A stretch of DNA of 64,000 nt, taken from the NCBI GenBank assembly GCA_029562975.1, contig JAKQTR010000038.1, positions 248,001-312,000 on the forward strand, written 5' to 3'. The notes below the pieces were generated by a model. The model did no database searches, was not told the origin of the DNA, and was given only the letters and a program-made list of their open reading frames with translations. Each line of letters begins with the position of its first letter. Positions within the stretch are counted from its first letter, which is position 1. The translations under genes and the position numbers were made by a program. Positions 16,295 to 23,824 of the stretch are shown here, one piece after another. This DNA is from Acidobacteriota bacterium. Its GTDB lineage: Bacteria; Acidobacteriota; Vicinamibacteria; Vicinamibacterales; JAKQTR01.

Positions 16295-16689
16295 CGCGCC
16301 TTGCCCCGGCTGGCGCACCGCGCCATTCCCCTTCACAAACGCGGCGCGGCGTAGTACTGTCGTGTGTCCACCGGCGCGCCCCGGCCCGCAGGGGACGCTC
16401 CCCTCGGTTCGGCCGGAGCGCGCGTTTGAGAGGCCGGAGTCCGGCCGTCCGGCGTCCGCCTCGCCCCCTGGCGGGTCCGTTCGTCGTCCGAGGCGGGCGG
16501 GAGACCGGCGGACGTTTGGTCTTCCAGCCGATCGTGCCGGGATACCGGCGGATCCGCGGCGGCTGCCCGCCGCTGCGGCACGGGGGCTCGCGCGGCCGGG
16601 TGCCGGGGGGGTCGGAACAAGCCCGCCCAGGCGCGCACGGCAGGGATGTCCAGGGACCTGCCTGGTTCTCACACGGAGAAGGCATACAG
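16295..16689 (+). other. Long GC-rich leader upstream of the PFOR gene
   Basis: About 395 bases with no gene I can support; the open frames here look like GC-rich noise. A TAGTACT hexamer-like box lies at 16352-16358 and could serve as a -10 site, which would leave an untranslated leader of over 300 bases. Several inverted repeats are visible, for example CGCCTCG/CGAGGCG (within 16455-16500) and GGCAGG/CCTGCC just before the start codon. No known riboswitch consensus is recognised. The Shine-Dalgarno sequence GGAGAAGG sits just upstream of ATG 16690. Confidence 0.4.
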
Positions 16690-19600
16690 ATGACACGGTC
16701 GTACATCACCATCGACGGCAACGAGGCGGTCGCCTCCGTCGCGCACCGCACAAACGAGGTCATCGCGATCTACCCGATCACGCCGTCCTCGAACATGGGC
16801 GAGTGGGCGGACGAATGGTCGGCCAAGGGCAAGAAGAACATCTGGGGCACCGTCCCCCAGGTCTCCGAGCTCCAGTCCGAGGGCGGGGCGTCGGGCGCCG
16901 TGCACGGGGCGCTCCAGGCCGGCGCGCTGACGACGACCTTCACGGCGTCGCAGGGCCTGCTGCTGATGATCCCGAACATGTATAAGATCGCCGGCGAGCT
17001 GACATCGCTGTGCATGCACGTGTCGGCCCGGACCGTCGCCACGCACGCCCTGTCGATCTTTGGCGACCACTCCGACGTCATGGCCTGCCGCCAGACCGGG
17101 TTCGCGCTCCTGGCCTCGGGCTCGGTGCAGGAGGCCCACGACTTCGCGGCGATCGGCCAGCTGGCGACGCTGCGCGCGCGGGTCCCGTTTCTGCACTTCT
17201 TCGACGGGTTCCGGACGTCGCACGAGGTGTCGAAGATCGTCTATCTCTCCGACGACGAGCTGCGGGCGCTGCTGCCGTTCGATCTGATCGCGCAGCACCG
17301 GAGCCGCGCGCTGACGCCGGACCGCCCGCTCCTGCGCGGGACCGCCCAGAACCCGGATGCCTTCTTCCAGGCCCGCGAGGCCTGCAACCGCTTCTACCAG
17401 GCGTGCCCGTCGCACGTCGAGGCGGCCATGGCGCGCTTCCAGGAGATCACGGGCCGCGAGTACCACCTCATGGACTACGCGGGGCACCCCGAGGCGGAGC
17501 GCGTCATCGTCGTGATGGGCACCGGCGCGGAGGTCACGCACGAAGCGGTCGAATGGCTGGCAGACCAGGGCGAGAAAGTGGGCGTTGTCAAGGTGCGGCT
17601 CTACCGGCCGTTCCCCGTCGAGCAGTTCGTGAAGGCCCTCCCGCCGACCGTCACGCGCATCGCGGTGCTGGATCGGACCAAGGAGCCGGGGGCGATCGGG
17701 GAGCCGCTCTACCTCGACGTCGTCGCCGCGGTCCGGGAGGCCCGGGACGCGGGCCGGCTGCCGCTGGCGGCGGAGCCGAAGATCATCGGCGGGCGCTACG
17801 GGCTGTCGTCGAAGGAGTTCACGCCGGCGATGGTGAAGGCGGTGTTCGACGAGCTGGCTGCGCCGGCGCCGAAGACGCACTTCACCGTCGGCATCATGGA
17901 CGACGTGACCCACCTGTCGCTGCCGTACGACGCCGATCTCGACATCGAGCCGGACGATGTGCGCCGCTCCGTGTTCTTCGGGCTTGGGTCCGACGGCACG
18001 GTGGGCGCGAACAAGAACTCCATCAAGATCATCGGCGAGGAAACGAACAACTACGCGCAGGGCTACTTCGTCTACGACTCGAAGAAGGCCGGGGCGATCA
18101 CGATCTCGCACCTGCGGTTCGGCCCGCGCCAGATCCGATCGTCGTACCTGGTGAAGCAGGCCGGGTTCGTCGCCTGCCACCAGTACGAGTTCATGGACAA
18201 GTACGACGTCCTCGGCTACGCCAAGCCCGGCGGCGTGTTCCTGCTGAACAGCCCGTTCCCGCCGCAGGAGACCTGGGACGCCCTGGCCCGCGAGGTGCAG
18301 GAGCAGATCATCGAGAAGCGGCTGGACTTCTACGTGATCGACGCCTTCGCCGTCGCGCGCGAGACCGGCATGGGCACGCGGATCAACACGGTGATGCAAA
18401 CGTGCTTCTTCGCGATCTCGGGCGTGCTCCCGCGCGAGGAGGCCATCGCCCAGATCAAGGGGGCGATCGAGAAGACGTACGGCAAACGCGGCCCGGACGT
18501 CGTGCGGAAGAACTTCGCCGCCGTGGACCAGGCGCTCGCCAACCTGCACCGGGTGACGGTCCCGGCGTCGCCGACGGCGACGCGGACCCTGCCGCCCATC
18601 GTCCCCGACCCCGCGCCGGATTTCGTCAAGCGCGTCACGGCCCTCATGATGGCCAACAAAGGCGACCTGCTTCCGGTCAGCGCCTTTCCCGTGGACGGCA
18701 CCTGGCCGACCGCAACGACCCAGTGGGAGAAGCGGAACATCGCGCAGGACATCCCCGTCTGGGACGAGGCCCTCTGCATCCAGTGCAACAAGTGCGCGAT
18801 GGTCTGCCCGCACGCGGCCATCCGCATCAAGGTGTACGACCCGGCCCTGCTCGATGGCGCGCCGGCCACGTTCAAGGCCGTCGACTTCAAGGGCGGCGAG
18901 TTCAAGGGCCTGAAATACACGGTCCAGGTGGCCCCCGAGGACTGCACCGGCTGCACGCTGTGCGTGGTCGTCTGCCCGGCGAAGGACAAGACCAACCCGA
19001 AGCACAAGTCGCTCGACATGCACCCCCAGCGCCCGCTGCGGGACGCCGAGCGGGAGAACTACGCGTTCTTCCTCGGCCTCCCCGAGGTCGATCGCACGAA
19101 GGTGAAGCCTGACGTGAAGGGCGTGCAGTTCCTCCAGCCGCTCTTCGAGTACTCGGGCGCGTGCGTGGGCTGCGGCGAAACGCCGTACGTGAAGCTCCTG
19201 ACCCAGCTCTTCGGCGACCGCGCCCTCATCGCCAACGCCACGGGGTGCTCGTCCATCTACGGCGGGAACCTGCCGACGACGCCCTTCTCGGTGAACCAGG
19301 ACGGCCGGGGGCCAGCCTGGTCGAACTCCCTCTTCGAGGACAACGCGGAGTTCGGGCTGGGCTTCCGCCTGGCCATCGACAAGCACGTGGAGCAGGCCGC
19401 CGAGATGCTGCGCCGTCTCGCCCCCGCGGTCGGCGAGGCGCTGGTGGACGCGCTGCTCTCCGCCGAGCAGCGATCCGAGGCGGGCATCGCCGAGCAGCGG
19501 TCGCGGGTCGAAGCCCTGAAGCAGAAGCTCGCGGGCATCGACTCGGCCGACGCCCGCTGGCTCGAGCGCCTCGCCGATTACCTGGTGCGCAAGAGCGTCT

Positions 19601-20253
19601 GGGTGGTCGGCGGCGACGGCTGGGCGTACGACATCGGGTACGGCGGCCTCGACCACGTGCTGGCGATGGGCCGCGACGTCAACATCCTCGTGCTCGACAC
19701 CGAGGTCTACTCGAACACCGGCGGCCAGCAGTCCAAGGCCACGCCCCTCGGCGCCTCGGCCCGCTTCGCGATGGCGGGAAAGCCGGCGGGCAAGAAGGAC
19801 CTGGGCATGATGGCCATGGTCTACGGCAACACCTACGTCGCCCGCGTCGCCTTCGGTGCCAAGGACGTCCAGACAGTCAAGGCGTTCGTCGAGGCCGAGG
19901 CCTACGACGGGCCCTCGCTCATCATTGCGTACAGCCACTGCATCGCCCACGGCTACGACATGGCGCAGGGCCTCGACCAGCAGAAGCTGGCGGTGGACTC
20001 GGGCTACTGGCCGCTCTACCGCTTCGACCCGCGCCGGATGGCCACCGGCGAGAGCCCGCTCGTCCTGGACTCGGCCGCGCCGAAGATCGATCTGGCGAAG
20101 TACACCGGGAACGAGGCCCGCTACCGCGTGGTCGAGCAGATGGACCCGGCCCGCTTCAAGATGCTGTCCGAGCGCGCGCAGCGCGAGGTCACCATGCGCT
20201 TCAGCCTCTACGAGCAGCTGGCGAAACTGACATTCCCGGTGGTGAAGCCCTAG
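16690..20253 (+). CDS. nifJ: Pyruvate:ferredoxin (flavodoxin) oxidoreductase, single-chain
   Basis: Cytoplasmic enzyme oxidising pyruvate and CoA to acetyl-CoA and CO2 while reducing ferredoxin. The 1187-residue protein is a full-length fusion of all PFOR domains. An N-terminal alpha region carries YPITPSSNMGEW. A gamma region contains FFGLGSDGTVGANKNS. Two [4Fe-4S] motifs follow, CIQCNKCAMVCP (about 695) and CTGCTLCVVVCP (about 751). A TPP domain comes last, with CVGCGE (about 824), GGDGWAYDIGYGG (about 973) and SNTGGQQSK. ATG 16690 is supported by GGAGAAGG. A DHOD-like gene follows, separated by a strong hairpin. Confidence 0.95.
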   Translation: MTRSYITIDGNEAVASVAHRTNEVIAIYPITPSSNMGEWADEWSAKGKKNIWGTVPQVSELQSEGGASGAVHGALQAGALTTTFTASQGLLLMIPNMYKIAGELTSLCMHVSARTVATHALSIFGDHSDVMACRQTGFALLASGSVQEAHDFAAIGQLATLRARVPFLHFFDGFRTSHEVSKIVYLSDDELRALLPFDLIAQHRSRALTPDRPLLRGTAQNPDAFFQAREACNRFYQACPSHVEAAMARFQEITGREYHLMDYAGHPEAERVIVVMGTGAEVTHEAVEWLADQGEKVGVVKVRLYRPFPVEQFVKALPPTVTRIAVLDRTKEPGAIGEPLYLDVVAAVREARDAGRLPLAAEPKIIGGRYGLSSKEFTPAMVKAVFDELAAPAPKTHFTVGIMDDVTHLSLPYDADLDIEPDDVRRSVFFGLGSDGTVGANKNSIKIIGEETNNYAQGYFVYDSKKAGAITISHLRFGPRQIRSSYLVKQAGFVACHQYEFMDKYDVLGYAKPGGVFLLNSPFPPQETWDALAREVQEQIIEKRLDFYVIDAFAVARETGMGTRINTVMQTCFFAISGVLPREEAIAQIKGAIEKTYGKRGPDVVRKNFAAVDQALANLHRVTVPASPTATRTLPPIVPDPAPDFVKRVTALMMANKGDLLPVSAFPVDGTWPTATTQWEKRNIAQDIPVWDEALCIQCNKCAMVCPHAAIRIKVYDPALLDGAPATFKAVDFKGGEFKGLKYTVQVAPEDCTGCTLCVVVCPAKDKTNPKHKSLDMHPQRPLRDAERENYAFFLGLPEVDRTKVKPDVKGVQFLQPLFEYSGACVGCGETPYVKLLTQLFGDRALIANATGCSSIYGGNLPTTPFSVNQDGRGPAWSNSLFEDNAEFGLGFRLAIDKHVEQAAEMLRRLAPAVGEALVDALLSAEQRSEAGIAEQRSRVEALKQKLAGIDSADARWLERLADYLVRKSVWVVGGDGWAYDIGYGGLDHVLAMGRDVNILVLDTEVYSNTGGQQSKATPLGASARFAMAGKPAGKKDLGMMAMVYGNTYVARVAFGAKDVQTVKAFVEAEAYDGPSLIIAYSHCIAHGYDMAQGLDQQKLAVDSGYWPLYRFDPRRMATGESPLVLDSAAPKIDLAKYTGNEARYRVVEQMDPARFKMLSERAQREVTMRFSLYEQLAKLTFPVVKP

Positions 20254-20274
20254 CCGGAACCGCACGACCAACCC

Positions 20275-20301
20275 GCCCGGCGCCACCCCGCGGCGCCGGG
20301 C
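20275..20301 (+). other. Perfect 10-bp hairpin between PFOR and the DHOD-like gene
   Basis: GCCCGGCGCC is followed by a seven-base loop and its exact reverse complement GGCGCCGGGC. It lies in the 62-base gap between nifJ and the next start codon, leaving the GGAGA ribosome-binding site free just after it. There is no T tract, so it is more likely an mRNA-stability or partial-attenuation element than a full terminator. Confidence 0.6.
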
Positions 20302-20315
20302 GATGGAGACCCGCA

Positions 20316-21317
20316 ATGGATCTGTCGACGACCTATCTGGGATTGACCCTGCCGCACCCGGTGATGCCGGGCGCGTCGCCCATGGTGGACCACCTCGACC
20401 TCGTCAAGCGGCTCGAGGACGCCGGGGCGGCCGCCATCACGATGCACTCGCTGTTCGAAGAGCAGATCACGCGCGAGCAGCAGGGCATGGTGTACCACAT
20501 GGAGCTCCTCGACCATGGGAACGCGGAAGCGCTCTCCTACTTCCCGCAGGCCTCCGAATTCCGCCTCGGCCCCTACCAGTACCTGGAACAGGTCCGCCTC
20601 GTGAAGCAGACCGTCGCGCTGCCCGTCATCGCCTCGCTCAACGGCACGACGTCCGAGGGATGGCTCGAGTACGCGAAGCTCATCGAGCAAGCGGGCGCCA
20701 GCGCCATCGAGCTGAACGTCTATCACGTGGCGGCCGACCCCCGGGAGACGGGCGACGCCGTGGAACGGCGCGTCCTCGACATCGTCGGCGCGGTGAAGAC
20801 ATCCGTCTCGGTTCCGGTCGCCGTGAAGCTCTCTCCCTTCTACTCCTCGATCGCCCATCTGGCCGCGAGCCTCGACGCCCTCGGCGCCGACGGCCTGGTG
20901 CTCTTCAACCGGTTCTATCAGCCCGACATCGATCTGCAGGAGCTCGCAGTGACGTCGCACCTCTCGCTGTCGACGTCGCAGGATCTCCTGCTCCGGCTCC
21001 GCTGGCTGGCCGTGCTGTACGGCCGCGTCAAGGCGTCACTGGCCGTCTCGGGCGGCGTGCACACCGCGCAGGACGCCCTGAAGGCCGTCATGGCCGGCGC
21101 CGGCGCGGTCCAGACCGTGTCCGGCCTGCTCAAGAACGGGCCCGAGCACATCAAGGCGATCGTCGGCGGCATGCGCGCCTGGCTCGAGGAGCACGAATAC
21201 GAGTCGCTCGAGCAGGCCAAGGGCAGCATGAGCCTCGAACGCAGCCCCAACCCGGCCGCTTTCGAGCGCGCCAACTACATGAAGGTGCTGGCCGCGTATC
21301 AGATGAAGATCGCGTAG
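20316..21317 (+). CDS. Dihydroorotate-dehydrogenase-like flavoprotein beside PFOR
   Basis: A 333-residue TIM-barrel protein of the dihydroorotate-dehydrogenase superfamily, a predicted FMN enzyme. It starts MDLSTTYLGLTLPHPVMPGAS and shows the usual phosphate-binding strand ends (SLNGTTSEGW, ELNVYH, AVKLSPFY, AVSGGVHT). These proteins are often encoded next to pyruvate:ferredoxin oxidoreductases and are annotated 'dihydroorotate dehydrogenase-like'; the true substrate is not established. A second pyrD-type role cannot be excluded, but the PFOR context argues for a redox partner. ATG 20316 has GGAGA eight bases upstream. Confidence 0.82.
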   Translation: MDLSTTYLGLTLPHPVMPGASPMVDHLDLVKRLEDAGAAAITMHSLFEEQITREQQGMVYHMELLDHGNAEALSYFPQASEFRLGPYQYLEQVRLVKQTVALPVIASLNGTTSEGWLEYAKLIEQAGASAIELNVYHVAADPRETGDAVERRVLDIVGAVKTSVSVPVAVKLSPFYSSIAHLAASLDALGADGLVLFNRFYQPDIDLQELAVTSHLSLSTSQDLLLRLRWLAVLYGRVKASLAVSGGVHTAQDALKAVMAGAGAVQTVSGLLKNGPEHIKAIVGGMRAWLEEHEYESLEQAKGSMSLERSPNPAAFERANYMKVLAAYQMKIA

Positions 21318-21426
21318 CGGCGCATGAACCGGCGCAACGCGCCGGACGCGATGCCCCGGGGTGGGGCCGGAAGCGGGGCCCGTCGCGACGGCCGTCGTCG
21401 GGCTGGCTTGGCGTCCGGGTCCCGGC

Positions 21427-21699
21427 TCAGGTGCGGCTGCGGCCGGAGCGGTCCGACGCCAGCAGCGACGCAATCCGGGCCCTCGCCCGGCGCGTCACGT
21501 CCGCCGGCAGCCTTGCGGCTCCCGCCTCGTGGCAGAGTTCCACCGTGTGCTTCAGGCTGTCGGCCATGGTCCGGCAGCAGGGACACCGGCGGAGATGGGC
21601 CGCCACCGCCTTCCGCTCGACCGCGGTCAGATCGCCGTCGATGTACCGGGAGAGCTGCTCCAGGAGCCGACGGCATTGGCGTTCGGCTGCCGTCTTCAT
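21427..21699 (-). CDS. Anti-sigma factor with zinc-finger (zf-HC2) domain
   Basis: A 90-residue protein with the zf-HC2 zinc-binding anti-sigma motif: His and two Cys in HLRRCPCC (about 32-39) preceded by ERKAVAA. It is short and has no transmembrane segment, so it would be a soluble ZAS-type anti-sigma factor, likely redox- or metal-sensitive, binding the sigma factor encoded just before it. Its ATG overlaps the sigma-factor stop as ATGA, so translation is coupled and a 1:1 ratio is expected. Confidence 0.85.
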   Translation of the reverse strand: MKTAAERQCRRLLEQLSRYIDGDLTAVERKAVAAHLRRCPCCRTMADSLKHTVELCHEAGAARLPADVTRRARARIASLLASDRSGRSRT

Positions 21700-22331
21700 G
21701 GCGCCTCCAGACGCTCGCGCAAGCTCAGTCTCGCCCGGTGGAGCCGCGTCTTGACGTTGGCTTCGGAGATGCCCACGACCGCGGCCACGTCCCGCGTCGA
21801 CAGCCCCTCCACTTCCCGGAGGAACACGATCAGGCGGCTCTCGGGCGGCAGCGACAGAAGCGCCCGGTCGAGGGCCCGCCGGAGGCGGGTGTTCTCCAGC
21901 ACCTGGTCCGGTCGCCGGCCCGGGTCCTCCAGTTCCAGCGGCTGCGAGACGCCGTCGAGCGAGAGCGAGTCGCCGTCCAGGGAGTGCAGTCGCGCAGGCT
22001 CGCCGACCCGCCGGCGCCGGCTGATGAGGCACGCATTCTTCACCGTCCGGTACAGCCAGGTCCTGAACGCGCCGGGATCCTTGATCTGCGCCGCGTGCCG
22101 GTAGGTCTTCAGCAGCGCTTCCTGCATGGCGTCATCAGCATCGTCGGCATGCCCGCAGACCAGCAGGCTGAACCGGTACGCGATCTCCTGCGACTTCATC
22201 AGCAGGCGCTCCATGGCGGCCTGGTTGCCGGCCTGGGCGGCGCGCAGCAGCGCCGCGTAGTCCGTGTCGCGGCTGCCCGCCCTGCTGACTCCAGGATTCG
22301 CATGGGCCTGCTTCGTCACAGTAGCCGGCAT
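21696..22331 (-). CDS. ECF-type RNA polymerase sigma factor
   Basis: Extracytoplasmic-function sigma factor of about 211 residues that recruits RNA polymerase to stress promoters. Region 2 (DADDAMQEALLKTYRHAA, then FRTWLYRTVKNACL) and region 4 (LPPESRLIVFLREVEGLSTRD followed by ANVKTRLHRARLSLRERL) are both clear. The start is uncertain: ATG 22331 is used here, but the frame runs up to 22406, and a TACAAT box overlaps ATG 22331, so GTG 22319 could be the true leaderless start. The ZAS anti-sigma gene follows in an ATGA overlap. It is divergent from the DUF302 gene. Confidence 0.88.
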   Translation of the reverse strand: MPATVTKQAHANPGVSRAGSRDTDYAALLRAAQAGNQAAMERLLMKSQEIAYRFSLLVCGHADDADDAMQEALLKTYRHAAQIKDPGAFRTWLYRTVKNACLISRRRRVGEPARLHSLDGDSLSLDGVSQPLELEDPGRRPDQVLENTRLRRALDRALLSLPPESRLIVFLREVEGLSTRDVAAVVGISEANVKTRLHRARLSLRERLEAP

Positions 22332-22335
22332 TGTA
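22330..22335 (-). promoter_or_regulatory. Candidate -10 box TACAAT at the sigma-factor start
   Basis: On the minus strand TACAAT overlaps the ATG at 22331. If it is a promoter, transcription would begin near 22323 and translation from GTG 22319. Confidence 0.25.
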
Positions 22336-22426
22336 GCTCGAAATGCCGGGCCGCCGGGCCGCATCCGCCCGCCGCCGGCGTCACCTTCGGCGGGTTTCCG
22401 AATCATATGGAGAACGGGAGGCCGCT

Positions 22427-22852
22427 GTGAAAGCGTCGCGATACGGCATCAGCGTCGAGGTTCCCCTGCCCTACGAGCAGGCGCTCGAACGAACGACGGA
22501 CGAATTGAAACATGAAGGCTTCGGCGTGCTGACGGCCATCGACGTCAGGCAGACCATCCAGCAGAAGCTCGGCAAGGAGTTCCGGAAGTACACGATTCTC
22601 GGGGCGTGCAATCCGCCTCTCGCGTACCGGGCGTTCCAGGCGGAACTCGAGGTCGGACTCCTGCTCCCCTGCAACGTCGTGGTCTACGAGACCGATCCCG
22701 GCACGAGCGTCGTGGCCGCGATCTCGCCGATGAGCGCGCTGGCCATGGCGAGCGACAATCCGGCACTGCGCGAGGTCGCCACGGAGGCTGACGCCAAGCT
22801 GCGCCGTGCGCTGACGGCCCTCGAGTCGGGCGGACCCGCCGGAAAGGTGTAG
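22427..22852 (+). CDS. DUF302-family protein
   Basis: A 141-residue soluble protein of the DUF302 family, small alpha/beta domains of uncertain function often near thiosulfate, cytochrome or stress genes. The typical segments are GISVEVPLPYEQALERTTDELKHEGFGVL shortened here to its core (YEQALERTTDELKHEGFG), the ILGACNPPLAYRAF motif around residue 55, and VVYETDPGTSVVAAISP. GTG 22427 is chosen because GGGAGG lies seven bases upstream. It is followed two bases later by a 28-residue membrane ORF. Confidence 0.85.
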   Translation: MKASRYGISVEVPLPYEQALERTTDELKHEGFGVLTAIDVRQTIQQKLGKEFRKYTILGACNPPLAYRAFQAELEVGLLLPCNVVVYETDPGTSVVAAISPMSALAMASDNPALREVATEADAKLRRALTALESGGPAGKV

Positions 22853-22854
22853 CC

Positions 22855-22941
22855 GTGGAGTACCTCATCCCGATCCTGATTCTCGCGGTGTGGTTCGCCC
22901 TGAACGCCTGGATACTCCCGCGGCTGGGCGTGCCGACTTGA
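22855..22941 (+). CDS. Tiny predicted membrane protein (28 residues) behind DUF302
   Basis: A short frame starting GTG, two bases after the DUF302 stop, and ending TGA at 22941. It would encode MEYLIPILILAVWFALNAWI followed by LPRLGVPT: one hydrophobic helix of about 18 residues with a basic tail. The spacing to DUF302, the immediate start, and the clean hydrophobic profile favour a real single-pass microprotein; the small size means chance cannot be ruled out. A hairpin that looks like a terminator lies just downstream. Confidence 0.5.
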   Translation: MEYLIPILILAVWFALNAWILPRLGVPT

Positions 22942-22956
22942 ATGAGCGGCCCGTGC

Positions 22957-22975
22957 GACGTCGAGTCTCGACGTC
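22957..22975 (+). terminator. Hairpin after the DUF302 unit, flanked by direct repeats
   Basis: GACGTCGA, a three-base loop and TCGACGTC form an 8-bp perfect stem 15 bases after the small ORF. A 10-base direct repeat GAGCGGCCCG flanks it (22944-22953 and 22978-22987). It lies between convergent genes, so it may end transcription from either side, although no T tract is seen. Confidence 0.5.
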
Positions 22976-23075
22976 ACGAGCGGCCCGGGCGCGGCGACAG
23001 CCCGGCTGAAACCCCGCCGGGACAGTAGCCAGGGCCCGGGCGCGCGCGGATCCCGGTCCGAAGCGGCTCGGACGA

Positions 23076-23642
23076 TCAGCGGCCGGGATCCCAGGCCGCC
23101 ACCATCGCTGGGTAGGTCGCGAGCATCCGAAGGTAGCGCTGGCGCGCCTGACGAGCGGCAGGATCGTTGGCCGCCCGCTCGAGCTGGCGCAGGATGCGCT
23201 CGTGCTCCGCAGGCGTGAGCACCTGGTCGGCCAGGGCGTAGAAGTACTCATCCTCGATGCGCAAGTGCTCTCGAATGAGCTCGCTGAAGGCCCCGAGGGT
23301 CTGCGCCAGCGCAGCTGCCGCTCCGGCCTCGCCGGCGGCGAGCTGCCTGAACTCGCCCCGCAACTTGGCGTTGTAGACACGGCCGGCTTCGTGCTGCGCC
23401 CGCAGGGCGTGCACGGCGGTCTGGTCTGGCCCGATGCCGTGCCCGGCCAGGAACGGAAACAGCAGCTGCTCTTCCCTGTCGTGGTGCTGCGCCGCAAACC
23501 GGTCGAAGAACTCCAGAACGTCGCTCAAGACGTCCAGCGGCACTTCGTCGCCCGCAGCCACGCGCCTTGCCAGGGCCTCCAGCACTCCGAGCATCGTCGC
23601 GAACTGGCGATGCTCCTCCAACAGGATGTCCACGAATGACAT
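23076..23642 (-). CDS. Hemerythrin HHE domain protein
   Basis: A 188-residue helical di-iron protein of the hemerythrin/HHE family, likely binding O2 or sensing oxygen or NO. Ligand-like histidines are visible in LLEEHRQF (about 8-15), AAQHHDREEQLLFPFL (about 50-65) and REHLRIEDEYFYAL (about 120). It starts MSFVDILLEEH, from ATG 23642; the longer frame upstream is not conserved-looking. It lies next to the NapC-type cytochrome gene, 182 bases away on the same strand, and may share an anaerobic or nitrosative-stress role. Confidence 0.85.
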   Translation of the reverse strand: MSFVDILLEEHRQFATMLGVLEALARRVAAGDEVPLDVLSDVLEFFDRFAAQHHDREEQLLFPFLAGHGIGPDQTAVHALRAQHEAGRVYNAKLRGEFRQLAAGEAGAAAALAQTLGAFSELIREHLRIEDEYFYALADQVLTPAEHERILRQLERAANDPAARQARQRYLRMLATYPAMVAAWDPGR

Positions 23643-23824
23643 CGCAAGCCTCCGGGCGCAGATCGGGGCCGGCAGCCGATGGCGGAATTCCGTCAAGACG
23701 ACCGCCGGACGGCATGGTGTACGCAACCCGTATGCCGCAGCGACGCGTGGCGCCGCCTGGCCAACGCCCGGCGCCGCGCCTCTTCAGGGTGCCTGGGCCG
23801 ACGGGTTCACGCCACCAGGCGCGC

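Noticed and set aside
16295-16689. A riboswitch in the PFOR leader
   Set aside because: I checked by eye for TPP, cobalamin and SAM-type core sequences and saw none; only generic GC-rich stems remain, so it is listed as a leader only.
16669-20316. Minus-strand open frame of about 1,215 codons opposite PFOR
   Set aside because: Antisense frame created by codon bias of the PFOR gene; no recognisable motif and no ribosome-binding site.
23644-23824. A gene between hemerythrin and the NapC-type cytochrome
   Set aside because: Only 181 bases, no open frame with start signals or coding character; treated as intergenic.
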